64,000 nucleotides of DNA from Methylobacterium bullatum (lineage in GTDB: Bacteria; Pseudomonadota; Alphaproteobacteria; Rhizobiales; Beijerinckiaceae), in contig LR743504.1 in the NCBI GenBank assembly GCA_902712845.1, positions 3,074,001 to 3,138,000 of the forward strand, written 5' to 3'. The position numbers were made by a program, and so were the translations under genes. Below are positions 8,432 to 16,079 of this stretch, piece by piece (positions within the stretch are counted from its first letter, which is position 1; each line of letters begins with the position of its first letter). Below the pieces are notes generated by a model, which was not told the DNA's origin, did not search any database, and was given only the letters and a program-made list of their open reading frames with translations.

Positions 8432-8974
8432 GTGAGCACGGAAACCAGCAAATTTCTCAGCTACGCCCTTAGGCATGCCCCGGAAGCGATCGGAATCACC
8501 CTGGGTCCTCAAGGATGGGTCGAGGTCGACACACTCCTCGCGGCAGCCATGCGGTCCGGGCGAGCCATCGACCGCGCGGCGCTCGACGAGATCGTCGCCA
8601 CGAGCGACAAGAAGCGCTTCACCCTGTCGCCGGACGGTTCGCGGATCAGGGCGGCCCAGGGGCATTCCGTCGAGGTCGCCCTGGATCTCGCTCCCTGCGA
8701 ACCACCTGCCATCCTGTTCCACGGCACCGCGATCCAGACGGTCCCGGTCATCCTGACCGATGGACTCAGGCCCGGCGCCCGACGCCACGTCCACCTTTCC
8801 GCCGACCCGGAAACCGCCCACCGCGTCGGACAGCGGCACGGGAAGCCGGTCGTCCTCACCGTCGCGGCAGATCGCATGTGGCAGGCCAGCACGCCCTTCT
8901 ACCGCGCGGAAAATGGTGTCTGGCTCGTCGACCACGTGCCGCCGGCCTATCTCGGCGAATTCGGGAAACCGTGA
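8432..8974 (+). CDS. kptA: RNA 2'-phosphotransferase (Tpt1/KptA family)
   Basis: This 180-residue protein carries the Tpt1/KptA signature: SKFLSYALRH near the N-terminus with R14-H15, IRAAQGHS (72-79), FHGT (96-99) and the later HVHLS and HRVGQRHGKPVVL blocks. In eukaryotes the family uses NAD+ to remove the splice-junction 2'-phosphate from tRNA. Bacteria lack that splicing pathway, so the bacterial role is unsettled (RNA repair or ADP-ribosylation chemistry). I chose the GTG at 8432 because it gives the usual N-terminus (STETSKFLSYALRH) and has GGGAG 6 nt upstream; a GTG at 8408 is the alternative. Confidence 0.9.
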   Translation: MSTETSKFLSYALRHAPEAIGITLGPQGWVEVDTLLAAAMRSGRAIDRAALDEIVATSDKKRFTLSPDGSRIRAAQGHSVEVALDLAPCEPPAILFHGTAIQTVPVILTDGLRPGARRHVHLSADPETAHRVGQRHGKPVVLTVAADRMWQASTPFYRAENGVWLVDHVPPAYLGEFGKP

Positions 8975-9056
8975 CGCGGCACCGTCGCAATTTCCACGGC
9001 GTAACGACGTGGGCTCTTGCGCCGACGGGCATGATCGGGCATTGAGCGTCCCGCGT

Positions 9057-9133
9057 AGGAGTGTAGCTCAACTGGTCAGAGCGCCGGTCTCCAAAACCGG
9101 AGGTTGCGGGTTCGAGTCCCTCCACTCCTGCCA
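9057..9133 (+). tRNA. trnW: tRNA-Trp (CCA anticodon), 3' CCA encoded
   Basis: The acceptor stem AGGAGTG (9057-9063) pairs with CACTCCT (9123-9129), followed by discriminator G and genomic CCA. The anticodon stem CCGGT/ACCGG (9084-9088 with 9096-9100) encloses loop CTCCAAA with anticodon CCA at 9091-9093. The T-arm contains GGTTCGAGTCC. Its place between tuf and secE is the common alphaproteobacterial arrangement. Confidence 0.97.
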
Positions 9134-9226
9134 GTGTTTTCCTTCAGCGCAACACCGGATCGGCCTCCCGTCGGGAATGTCGACCCGGAGCGTGTCCCCG
9201 GCTTTCTGTCGATATGACCGCGACGG

Positions 9227-9255
9227 TCGACAAGACCCGGGACTTGCGCTAGAGC
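9227..9255 (+). promoter_or_regulatory. Candidate promoter of secE-nusG
   Basis: TCGACA at 9227-9232 and TAGAGC at 9250-9255 have a 17-nt spacer, 105 bp before secE. The match is modest; it is supported by position and by the same spacing in other candidates here. Confidence 0.35.
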
Positions 9256-9360
9256 GTTCGCATTCCGAGATCGGTAAATGTGTTCGGTGCGGGCTTCGAC
9301 CAGAGCCTCCGCACCGGTCCGCTTTCCGGTCAGGGCCGATTTTCCCTGTTGTTGGCATCA

Positions 9361-9663
9361 ATGGCATCGAACGAAGCAACGAAGAAGGCGGACTTGGCGC
9401 GCACTCCGCAGCGCGGCTCCGCCACGCCGACGCCGCCTCGGGGCACGCCGCCCATGCGGCCCGCGCCCAAGCGCGTCGGCCCGGCCGAGTTCCTGTCCCA
9501 GGTGCGCGACGAGGGCCGCAAGGTCACGTGGCCGTCCCGCAAGGAGACCACCGTCACGACGATCATGGTGTTCATCATGGTCGTGGCGGCGAGCATCTTC
9601 TTCACGGTCGTGGACCAGGCCCTGCGCTACATCGTGACCCTGATCCTCGGGGTCGGCGCCTAG
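9361..9663 (+). CDS. secE: SecE subunit of the protein translocase
   Basis: This 100-residue protein has a low-complexity Pro/Arg/Thr N-terminus (about 1-40). The conserved amphipathic SecE helix follows ([22 protein letters not shown]), then a single membrane span (about 62-88) and a short tail. SecE clamps SecY in the inner membrane. The ATG at 9361 gives a sensible product, although its ribosome-binding site is weak and the frame is open upstream to 9280. nusG follows, as in most bacteria. Confidence 0.95.
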   Translation: MASNEATKKADLARTPQRGSATPTPPRGTPPMRPAPKRVGPAEFLSQVRDEGRKVTWPSRKETTVTTIMVFIMVVAASIFFTVVDQALRYIVTLILGVGA

Positions 9664-9730
9664 AACAACTGAGCCTCCCTGGGCGCGTCGTCGCGACCGG
9701 GCAGGCCGACGTCAGGATTTGGTGAGAACC

Positions 9731-10264
9731 GTGTCGAAACGCTGGTACATCGTCCACGCCTACTCGAATTTCGAGAACAAGGTCGCGCAGTCCATCAAGG
9801 ATCAGGCGGCCCAGCGCGGGCTGATGGAGTTGTTCGACGAGGTCATGGTTCCGACCGAGAAGGTCGTCGAGGTCCGCCGCGGCCGTAAGGTCGACGCCGA
9901 GCGCAAGTTCTTCCCCGGCTACGTGCTGGTGAAGTGCGATCTGACCGACGAGGTCTATCACCTCATCAAGAACACCCCCAAGGTCACCGGCTTTCTCGGC
10001 GCCGACAAGTCGAAGCCGGTGCCGATTCCCGATTCCGAGGCCGAGCGCATCAAGGGTCAGGTCGCCGAGGGCGTCGATCGTCCCAAGCCCTCGATCTCCT
10101 TCGAGATCGGCGAGACCGTCCGCGTCGCCGACGGTCCCTTCGCTTCCTTCAACGGCACCGTCGAGGAAATCGACGAGAGCCGCTCGCGCCTCAAGGTCGC
10201 CGTGTCGATCTTCGGTCGCGCCACCCCGGTGGAGCTCGAATACGCCCAGGTCGAGAAGATCTGA
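9731..10264 (+). CDS. nusG: Transcription elongation/antitermination factor NusG
   Basis: This 177-residue protein opens with the typical [14 protein letters not shown]. It has the NGN domain (about 1-120, with FPGYVLVK and [10 protein letters not shown]) and a C-terminal KOW domain ([22 protein letters not shown]). It binds RNA polymerase and couples it to Rho or the ribosome. The GTG at 9731 gives the family N-terminus; GTG at 9722 and TTG at 9719 are in-frame alternatives nearer an AGGA. Confidence 0.97.
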   Translation: MSKRWYIVHAYSNFENKVAQSIKDQAAQRGLMELFDEVMVPTEKVVEVRRGRKVDAERKFFPGYVLVKCDLTDEVYHLIKNTPKVTGFLGADKSKPVPIPDSEAERIKGQVAEGVDRPKPSISFEIGETVRVADGPFASFNGTVEEIDESRSRLKVAVSIFGRATPVELEYAQVEKI

Positions 10265-10270
10265 CGTAGA

Positions 10271-10339
10271 GGCGAAGGGCGATTGGCGAATGGCGAATGT
10301 AGGCATCCCCTACTCGCCATTCGCCCTTTGCCATTCGCC
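10271..10339. repeat. Large imperfect palindrome between nusG and rplK
   Basis: Two 26-nt arms (10271-10296 and 10314-10339) are reverse complements at 22 of 26 positions; the inner 12 (GGCGAATGGCGA with its complement) are perfect. The stem extends through GTAGG/CCTAC (10299-10303 with 10309-10313) to a small loop CATCC. Each arm repeats a GGCGAATGG-like unit. It looks like a dispersed intergenic palindromic repeat rather than an r-protein binding site, but only a genome-wide count could show that. Confidence 0.8.
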
Positions 10340-10464
10340 ATAACCCGCGGGAGGTCCGCCCGGTTTGCCGCCGGGATCCTCGGACCGTACCGCGACCTGC
10401 AACCGCTCGCCCCGTTCGTGCTCCAGGCAGCCGGGCGGCGAGCCTACATTTGGGAGCAGTCCCT

Positions 10465-10914
10465 ATGGCAAAGAAGATCACGGGCTACGTGAAGCTTCAG
10501 GTTCCGGCCGGCGCCGCGAACCCGTCGCCGCCCATCGGCCCCGCGCTCGGTCAGCGTGGCCTCAACATCATGGAATTCTGCAAGGCCTTCAACGCGAAGA
10601 CCTCTCAGATCGAGAAGGGCACCCCGATCCCGGTCGTCATTACGGCGTACCAGGACCGCTCCTTCACCTTCGAGATGAAGCAGCCGCCGGTCACCTTCTT
10701 CCTCAAGAAGGCCGCCGGCCTGAAGATCGGCAAGAAGCCGGCTTCCGGCTCCAAGACCCCGGGCAAGGGCCCGACGGTGGGCAAGGTCACCGAGGCTCAG
10801 CTTCGCGAGATCGCCGAGAAGAAGATGCCCGACCTGAACTGCGACTCGGTTGACGCCGCCGTCGCCATGATCCGTGGCTCCGCGCGGGCCATGGGCCTCG
10901 ACGTCGTCGCTTAA
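10465..10914 (+). CDS. rplK: Large ribosomal subunit protein L11
   Basis: This 149-residue protein begins [19 protein letters not shown]. The proline-rich linker [18 protein letters not shown] is followed by the rRNA-binding C-terminal half with [20 protein letters not shown]. It forms the GTPase-associated stalk base with 23S rRNA. GGGAG lies 8 nt before the ATG. It is followed at 12 bp by rplA, whose product L1 normally represses this pair by binding the leader. Confidence 0.98.
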   Translation: MAKKITGYVKLQVPAGAANPSPPIGPALGQRGLNIMEFCKAFNAKTSQIEKGTPIPVVITAYQDRSFTFEMKQPPVTFFLKKAAGLKIGKKPASGSKTPGKGPTVGKVTEAQLREIAEKKMPDLNCDSVDAAVAMIRGSARAMGLDVVA

Positions 10915-10926
10915 GGGGAGGGCACA

Positions 10927-11625
10927 ATGGCACACGAAGGCAAGCGCATCCGCGCCGCCCGCGAGGGCATCGACGCACTCAAGCTCTACACCATCGACGA
11001 GGCGATCAAGCTCGTTAAGGAAAAGGCCAGCGCCAAGTTCGACGAGACCGTCGAGGTCTCGATGAATCTCGGCGTCGATCCGCGCCACGCCGACCAGATG
11101 GTCCGCGGCGTCTGCAACCTGCCCAACGGCTCGGGCCGGACGGTGCGGGTGGCGGTCTTCGCCCGCGGCGCCAAGGCCGACGAGGCCCGGGCTGCCGGCG
11201 CCGACATCGTCGGAGCCGAGGACCTGCTCGAGATCGTCCAGAGCGGCAAGATCGAGTTCGACCGCTGCATCGCGACCCCGGACCTGATGCCCCTCGTCGG
11301 TCGTCTCGGCAAGGTGCTCGGCCCCCGCGGCCTGATGCCGAACCCGAAGGTCGGCACCGTCACCATGGACGTGAAGTCCGCGGTCGCCGGCGCCAAGGGC
11401 GGTTCGGTGGAGTTCCGTGTCGAGAAGGCGGGCATCGTCCATGCCGGCATCGGCAAGGTCTCGTTCGACGAAGCCAAGCTCGTCGAGAACATCAAGGCGT
11501 TCGCCGACGCGGTGGCCAAGGCCAAGCCCGCCGGCGCCAAGGGCACCTACATCCAGCGCGTCGCCGTGACGTCGTCGATGGGCCCGGGCGTGCGAGTCGA
11601 GCCCTCGACCGTGCTGACCGCCTGA
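10927..11625 (+). CDS. rplA: Large ribosomal subunit protein L1
   Basis: This 232-residue two-domain protein of the L1 stalk carries the family signature around [20 protein letters not shown] and [19 protein letters not shown]. It binds 23S rRNA and is the usual translational repressor of rplKA mRNA. GGGGAGG lies 4-10 nt before the ATG. Length matches the family, and a strong terminator follows. Confidence 0.98.
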   Translation: MAHEGKRIRAAREGIDALKLYTIDEAIKLVKEKASAKFDETVEVSMNLGVDPRHADQMVRGVCNLPNGSGRTVRVAVFARGAKADEARAAGADIVGAEDLLEIVQSGKIEFDRCIATPDLMPLVGRLGKVLGPRGLMPNPKVGTVTMDVKSAVAGAKGGSVEFRVEKAGIVHAGIGKVSFDEAKLVENIKAFADAVAKAKPAGAKGTYIQRVAVTSSMGPGVRVEPSTVLTA

Positions 11626-11652
11626 TCGGCGCTTTCCACGCGAAGATATGAC

Positions 11653-11686
11653 AACGCCCGGCCCTCGAGGCCGGGCGTTTTCTTTT
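11653..11686 (+). terminator. Rho-independent terminator after rplA
   Basis: AACGCCCGGCC (11653-11663) pairs perfectly with GGCCGGGCGTT (11669-11679), loop CTCGA, followed by TTTCTTTT. It separates rplKA from the convergent transporter gene and may serve both directions. Confidence 0.9.
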
Positions 11687-11705
11687 GGCCGGGCGCTGTG
11701 TTTGT

Positions 11706-12929
11706 CTATGGCAGGAGCGACAGGCGTCGGCCCGCCAGCAGCGTCGCGGTGAGCCCGGCGAACATCGCCACGCCGAAGACCCAGCCAGATGCCGCACCGG
11801 CCATGATCCCGGAGAGCAGCGTGCCGACGCTGCAGCCGAGACCGGTCATCGCGCCCCAGCCGAGCAGGATTCCACCCACGAGGCCGCGCCCGATCTGGCC
11901 GCGCTTGGGCAGGGCAGGGCGGAACTCGCCCGCCGCCAGGGCGGCGGCCAGGGACGCCGCGACGAGACCGGCGATGAACAGGCCGTTCGGGGTCAGGACC
12001 GCGTCGCGAATGGCGGTGGCGCAGCCGCGAAACCCGTCGAGCCCTTCGAGCCGTGCCGGCAGGAGGTCGAGACCTGCAGCGACTTGCCTGGCCCGGCCGC
12101 CGATCTCTGCCGTGACGCCGAGCGGCCCCACCCGCAGATAGGCCAGCGTGCCCAGCGCCCCGACGGCGAGCCCTCCCAGCCAGGTCGGCCAACGTTGCAC
12201 GAACACCGCTCGAAGCGGTTCGACGTGGCCCGGAGACGGTCCTTCAGCGGGAGGCAACCATCGCAGCAGAGGCACGGCCAACGCCGCCAGGACCGTGAGC
12301 GTGAGGACGAGGCTGCCGGCATAGCCGAGATGACGGGGCAGCCAGATCACGGGCGCCTCCGAGATGCTGGCGAGGTAGAGCGTGTTCCAGGTGAAGAAGC
12401 CGAGAACGAAGCCGAGAGCCGTCCCGACCAGGGCGAAAGGTGCCGTGGGCGAGCCCTCGCCGAGCCGGTAGAGATGGGCGCCGATACAGGAACCCGAGAT
12501 CGCCATGCCCGCCCCGAAAGCGGCGCCAGCGAGGGCCAGGACCGGCCCGACCGGACCGATATGCGCGTCCGGGGGCAACCGCACGCCGCTCGGATCGGGC
12601 AGCCACGCCCCCAGCACCACGCTGTAGCCGACCGCCCCCGCGGCCAGGGCGGCGAGGATGCCGAGGGCGCCGCGCGGATCACGCCGGTCGATGAGGTCGC
12701 GCCAGAGGCAGAAGAAGCAGAAGCGCGAGCGTTGCAGCACGAAGCCGAACAGGGCTCCGAAGGTCAGGGACAGAGCGAGCCGGCTACCGCCGGCATCGCC
12801 CGACAGCTGCAGGGCCGCGACCAGCAATGCAGTCCCGATCAGGGCCGCCGACGCGACCCGCAGCGACATGAAAGAGCGCCCGGTCGAAGGACCGGGCGCG
12901 CCGCGTTCGGACAGCGATGGAGCGGTCAC
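11706..12929 (-). CDS. YeeE/YedE-family sulfur transporter (two-repeat membrane protein)
   Basis: This protein of about 407 residues has many membrane helices in two YeeE/YedE (DUF395) halves. Family cysteine motifs are visible: SRFCFFCLWRD (C71, C74), SGSCIGAHLYRLGEG (C148) and GLGCSVGTLLSG (C366). In the thiosulfate transporter YeeE (TsuA) three such cysteines relay the substrate through the membrane. GTG at 12929 overlaps the upstream sulfurtransferase stop (GTGA), suggesting coupled translation. ATG at 12869 and GTG at 12941 are alternatives. With the rhodanese it forms a probable sulfane-sulfur or thiosulfate uptake unit. Confidence 0.87.
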   Translation of the reverse strand: MTAPSLSERGAPGPSTGRSFMSLRVASAALIGTALLVAALQLSGDAGGSRLALSLTFGALFGFVLQRSRFCFFCLWRDLIDRRDPRGALGILAALAAGAVGYSVVLGAWLPDPSGVRLPPDAHIGPVGPVLALAGAAFGAGMAISGSCIGAHLYRLGEGSPTAPFALVGTALGFVLGFFTWNTLYLASISEAPVIWLPRHLGYAGSLVLTLTVLAALAVPLLRWLPPAEGPSPGHVEPLRAVFVQRWPTWLGGLAVGALGTLAYLRVGPLGVTAEIGGRARQVAAGLDLLPARLEGLDGFRGCATAIRDAVLTPNGLFIAGLVAASLAAALAAGEFRPALPKRGQIGRGLVGGILLGWGAMTGLGCSVGTLLSGIMAGAASGWVFGVAMFAGLTATLLAGRRLSLLP

Positions 12930-13882
12930 TTGCCCGACCACACCGTCCCGGCGAGGTTGACCACGGGCACGCCGACGGCGTTGCCGTATTCCGTCCAGGA
13001 GCCGTCGTAGTTCCGCACCGGGTAGCCGAGGACGCGACTCAGCACGAACCAGGAATGGCTGGAGCGCTCGCCGATGCGGCAGGAGGTGATGACCGGCTTC
13101 GAGCCGTCGATCCCCACATCCGCATAGAGCTTCTTCAGTTCCGCCACGGATTTCAGGGTACCGTCCGGATTCACCGCCTTGCCCCAGGGTACGTTCACCG
13201 AACCGGGGATGTGGCCCGCCCGGATCGCGAGTTCCTGCACACCCGCCGGCGCGATGAGCTTGCCCGAAAACTCATCCGGCGAGCGGATGTCGAGGATCGT
13301 CTCGTTCCGCTCCTTGCGCGCCACGGCGAGAACGTCCGCGAGGCGGGCGCGCTGGCCGTTGGAAACCGGCGTGACCGGGAACGTCGAGGCGGCCACGTCG
13401 GGGCTGCGGGTATCGAGCTGCCGCTTCTCGGCCTCCCATTTCTTGCGGCCACCATCGAGGAGCTTCACGTTGTCGACGAGCCCGTACTGGGCGAAGACCC
13501 AAGCGCCCCAGGCGGCGAACCAGTTGTTGTTGTCGCCATAGAGGATCACGGTGGTATCGCGATCGATGCCGAGACGCCGGATGAGTGCCGCGAACTTTTC
13601 CGGCCCGGCGATGTCGCGGCTCACGGTCTCCACGAGGTCCGTATGCCAGAGGACGTTCTGTGCGCCGGGCACATGGCCGCGCTCGTAGACGCCCGGCTCG
13701 ACGCTGACTTCGACGATCCGGAGCTTCGGTGAGGCGAGGTTGGCCTCGAGCCATTCGGTGGAAACGAGGGGGCTGGTCTGGCTCTGTTTCTGCTCGGTGG
13801 CGTGAGCCGCCACAGGCCCGATCATCGGCAAGGCCAGGGCGGCCAGAGCGATACGTGCGGCAAGAAGGGTTCTGAAGGACAC
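12926..13882 (-). CDS. Exported two-domain rhodanese (sulfurtransferase)
   Basis: This protein of about 318 residues starts with a clear Sec signal peptide (basic start, then ALAALALPMIGPVAAHA with cleavage near residue 27). Two rhodanese domains follow. The first, non-catalytic one contains LYGDNNNWFAAWGAW; the second has the active loop SCRIGERSSH with catalytic C268. Periplasmic rhodaneses of this kind move sulfane sulfur from thiosulfate or similar donors. I chose the GTG at 13882 (GGAG 7 nt upstream, classical signal peptide); ATG at 13933 or TTG at 13966 would add an odd leader. It overlaps the YeeE/YedE gene by 4 bp. Confidence 0.88.
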   Translation of the reverse strand: MSFRTLLAARIALAALALPMIGPVAAHATEQKQSQTSPLVSTEWLEANLASPKLRIVEVSVEPGVYERGHVPGAQNVLWHTDLVETVSRDIAGPEKFAALIRRLGIDRDTTVILYGDNNNWFAAWGAWVFAQYGLVDNVKLLDGGRKKWEAEKRQLDTRSPDVAASTFPVTPVSNGQRARLADVLAVARKERNETILDIRSPDEFSGKLIAPAGVQELAIRAGHIPGSVNVPWGKAVNPDGTLKSVAELKKLYADVGIDGSKPVITSCRIGERSSHSWFVLSRVLGYPVRNYDGSWTEYGNAVGVPVVNLAGTVWSGK

Positions 13883-13982
13883 GGGCGCGCTCCGGCGAGG
13901 AAGAGTCGTCGCATCCCGGTTGAGCTTGCACATCGGCAGGTCATGCTCCGAAACTTGACCGCACAATGGTGTTTGTCTTCAA

Positions 13983-14010
13983 ACTTTAAATCAATACAAT
14001 GTTATTTCAA
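13983..14010 (-). promoter_or_regulatory. Candidate promoter of the sulfurtransferase-transporter operon
   Basis: On the minus strand TTGAAA (14010-14005) and TAAAGT (13988-13983) are separated by 16 nt within the most AT-rich stretch of the neighbourhood (about 13960-14060). The rest of the 13883-14198 gap shows nothing recognisable. Confidence 0.35.
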
Positions 14011-14198
14011 ATATCGGCACGTCAGGATAATACAACTGCCGCCGCCAGCACAAAAAGACAGGGATTATCTTCAGCCTTCACTCGTCCGCGAACCCAGAAC
14101 AAAGGCGGGGGATTCGGAGAAGGCGGGGCAGGGAGGACGAGACGGACGGGCCTGCGTCACAGCTCCGACCATGGACTATACCCATTCGAGCTCTGCGG

Positions 14199-14230
14199 GC
14201 GAATGCCCGGCTTTCCGCCCGGGCATTCGC
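14199..14230 (-). terminator. Stable hairpin just downstream of the DUF1127 gene
   Basis: A perfect 12-bp inverted repeat, GCGAATGCCCGG (14199-14210) with CCGGGCATTCGC (14219-14230), has an 8-nt loop and begins 9 bp past the stop of the DUF1127 gene. No U-tract follows on either strand, so it may be a Rho-assisted end or mRNA-stabilising hairpin. Confidence 0.5.
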
Positions 14231-14238
14231 GTCGGTGC

Positions 14239-14475
14239 TCATGCACGCCAGAACGGCTTGGCGGCCTCTGCACGTAGGGCAACCGGATCGAGATCGAGTG
14301 CCTTCACTTGTTCCGAGGTCAATTCGCGAATTGTACGCCGTCCGGCCGCTCTGCGGTACCAGATCGACAGGAGGGCGATTGCTCTCACGGGAAAGGGCTG
14401 GTTAGGGTGGCGGAGAGCGTCGAACGGCCTCGCGAGAGGCTGCGAATTGGCGGATAGATTGTCGGATATCGGCAT
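14239..14475 (-). CDS. Small DUF1127 (YjiS-like) protein
   Basis: This 78-residue basic protein has the DUF1127 pattern in its second half: LLSIWYRRAAGRRTIRELTSEQVKALDLDPVALRAEAAKPFW, the arginine-rich helix then a 'DIGLDP'-like turn. A strong GGAGGTGA ribosome-binding site lies before the ATG. Short DUF1127 proteins in alphaproteobacteria are linked to phosphate, carbon and RNA metabolism and can bind RNA. Its role here is unknown. It is transcribed divergently from the MocR regulator, which may control it. Confidence 0.85.
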   Translation of the reverse strand: MPISDNLSANSQPLARPFDALRHPNQPFPVRAIALLSIWYRRAAGRRTIRELTSEQVKALDLDPVALRAEAAKPFWRA

Positions 14476-14508
14476 GATCGGGTCACCTCCGTCGGGTCAC
14501 CCACTCCT

Positions 14509-14535
14509 ATTGATCTGAAATTGAGTCAAATCAAT
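14509..14535. promoter_or_regulatory. Candidate operator between DUF1127 and MocR genes
   Basis: ATTGAT (14509-14514) and ATCAAT (14530-14535) form a perfect inverted repeat with a 15-nt gap inside the 89-bp divergent intergenic region, which is unusually AT-rich. This is the expected place for a MocR autoregulatory site. Confidence 0.35.
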
Positions 14536-14564
14536 TAAATCATTGTACTCGGAGCAATATACGC

Positions 14565-15893
14565 GTGGCAGATTATCGGACGATTTCGGAGGGGATCGCC
14601 GCGGACATTGCCCAGGGGCGCCTGGCCCCGGGGAGCCAGATGCCGACGCAACGGCAGTTCGCCTTCGAGCGCGGGATCGCCGTCTCCACCGCGAGCCGTG
14701 TCTATGCGGAGCTGTCGCGGCGCGGACTGATCACCGGAGAGGTGGGGCGCGGCACCTTCATCCGGGCCTCGGCCACCGCCGCGGCAGGACCACCGGACGC
14801 CGAGACCGGACTCATCAATCTCGAGCACGTCTTCTCGATCCTGCCCCATCAGGCGGCGGACCTGTGCGCCAGCCTCGGCGCCCTGCTCGAACCGGCCAGG
14901 CTTCGAGCCACGTTCTCGCCGGTCCGGCCGGGCGCGAAGGAGCCGGCGCGAGCCAGCGCGGCGGCCTTCTTCGCGCGGGGAGGGTGGTCGGCCGATCCCG
15001 AGACCGTCCTGTTCACCGGGGCCGGACGTCAGGGCATCGCCGCGGCGATCTCGGCCCTGGCCCAGCCCGGCGATCGGATCGGCGTCGAGGCCATGACCTA
15101 TCCCATCGTCAAGGGCCTCGCGGCCCGGCTCGGCGTCGACCTGGTTCCCCTCGCGATGGATGCGGAGGGCGTGATCCCGGACGCCATCGAGCGGGCTCAT
15201 CGCGAGACTCCCCTCCGCGCCCTCTACCTCCAGCCCGTCCTGCAAAGCCCCCTCGGCCAAACCATGAGCGCGGATCGCCGGCGCGCCGTCGCATCGCTCC
15301 TCGGCAAGCATGACCTCGTCTGCATCGAGGACGCCGTGTACGGGTTTCTCTGCGACGAGGAGCCCCTGGCCGCCCTGGCACCCGAGAGGGTGATCGTCAT
15401 CGACAGCCTGTCGAAGCGCCTCGCTCCGGGCCTGGGCCTCGGTTTCGTCGCCGGGCCGCCCCATCTCACACAGCGACTCGCGGGCGCGATCCGCACGGGA
15501 GCCTGGACCGCGAGCGGGCTCCCCCTGGCGGTGGCACTTCATCTCATGAACGACGGAACGGCGATCCGGATCGGCAAGGCGAAGCGGGCAGATGCGGCAG
15601 CGCGCCAGAGCGCGGCAAGGGAAGCGCTGAGCGGCCTCGACGTTCGGGGCGACCCGAGGGCGTTCCACCTCTGGCTATCGCTTCCTCCCCATTGGACGGC
15701 GGAACGCTACGCGGGCGCCGCGGCGCGCAATGGCGTGGCGGTGTCGCCGGCCAGCGCTTTCGCCATCGATCCGGCAAGGCCGGAGAACGGGGTGCGCCTC
15801 GCGCTCGGCTCACCGCCCTTCGAGCGGCTCGAGACCGCACTTCAGACGCTGCGGCGCCTCGCCCTCGACGAAGACGATTCCGTGGTGGAGTGA
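14565..15893 (+). CDS. MocR-type transcriptional regulator (GntR HTH fused to aminotransferase fold)
   Basis: This 442-residue protein has an N-terminal GntR winged helix (about 3-68, with PTQRQFAFERGIAVSTASRVYAEL and GRGTFIR). A fold-type I aminotransferase domain follows (about 100-435). The pyridoxal-phosphate lysine is K284 in DSLSKRLAPG, and D256/Y259 in IEDAVYG contact the cofactor. MocR proteins sense PLP with an amino compound and act mostly as regulators, not enzymes. The start is GTG with GGAG about 10 nt upstream. No obvious target enzyme gene is adjacent, so the effector cannot be named. Confidence 0.92.
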   Translation: MADYRTISEGIAADIAQGRLAPGSQMPTQRQFAFERGIAVSTASRVYAELSRRGLITGEVGRGTFIRASATAAAGPPDAETGLINLEHVFSILPHQAADLCASLGALLEPARLRATFSPVRPGAKEPARASAAAFFARGGWSADPETVLFTGAGRQGIAAAISALAQPGDRIGVEAMTYPIVKGLAARLGVDLVPLAMDAEGVIPDAIERAHRETPLRALYLQPVLQSPLGQTMSADRRRAVASLLGKHDLVCIEDAVYGFLCDEEPLAALAPERVIVIDSLSKRLAPGLGLGFVAGPPHLTQRLAGAIRTGAWTASGLPLAVALHLMNDGTAIRIGKAKRADAAARQSAAREALSGLDVRGDPRAFHLWLSLPPHWTAERYAGAAARNGVAVSPASAFAIDPARPENGVRLALGSPPFERLETALQTLRRLALDEDDSVVE

Positions 15894-16079
15894 GATCCAC
15901 ACCGCCGGCGGGGCCCGCAAGACGGGCCGGTGGACCCGAGGCGCCTCTCGCGCCTGCGTCAAACGCGCGCGAAGGATCGTCCCCGGCTACGTCGCAAGGC
16001 GAGATCCATCCCGGAAAGGGTCAAGAAATCAACACGCGAGGGTGACGCCTCCGCAACTGTCTGTGCTAGGAATGCCGCC

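Noticed and set aside
15894..16079. EcfG-type promoter before hpnP
   Set aside because: The nearest GGAAA has no properly spaced GTT, so the site is not supported.
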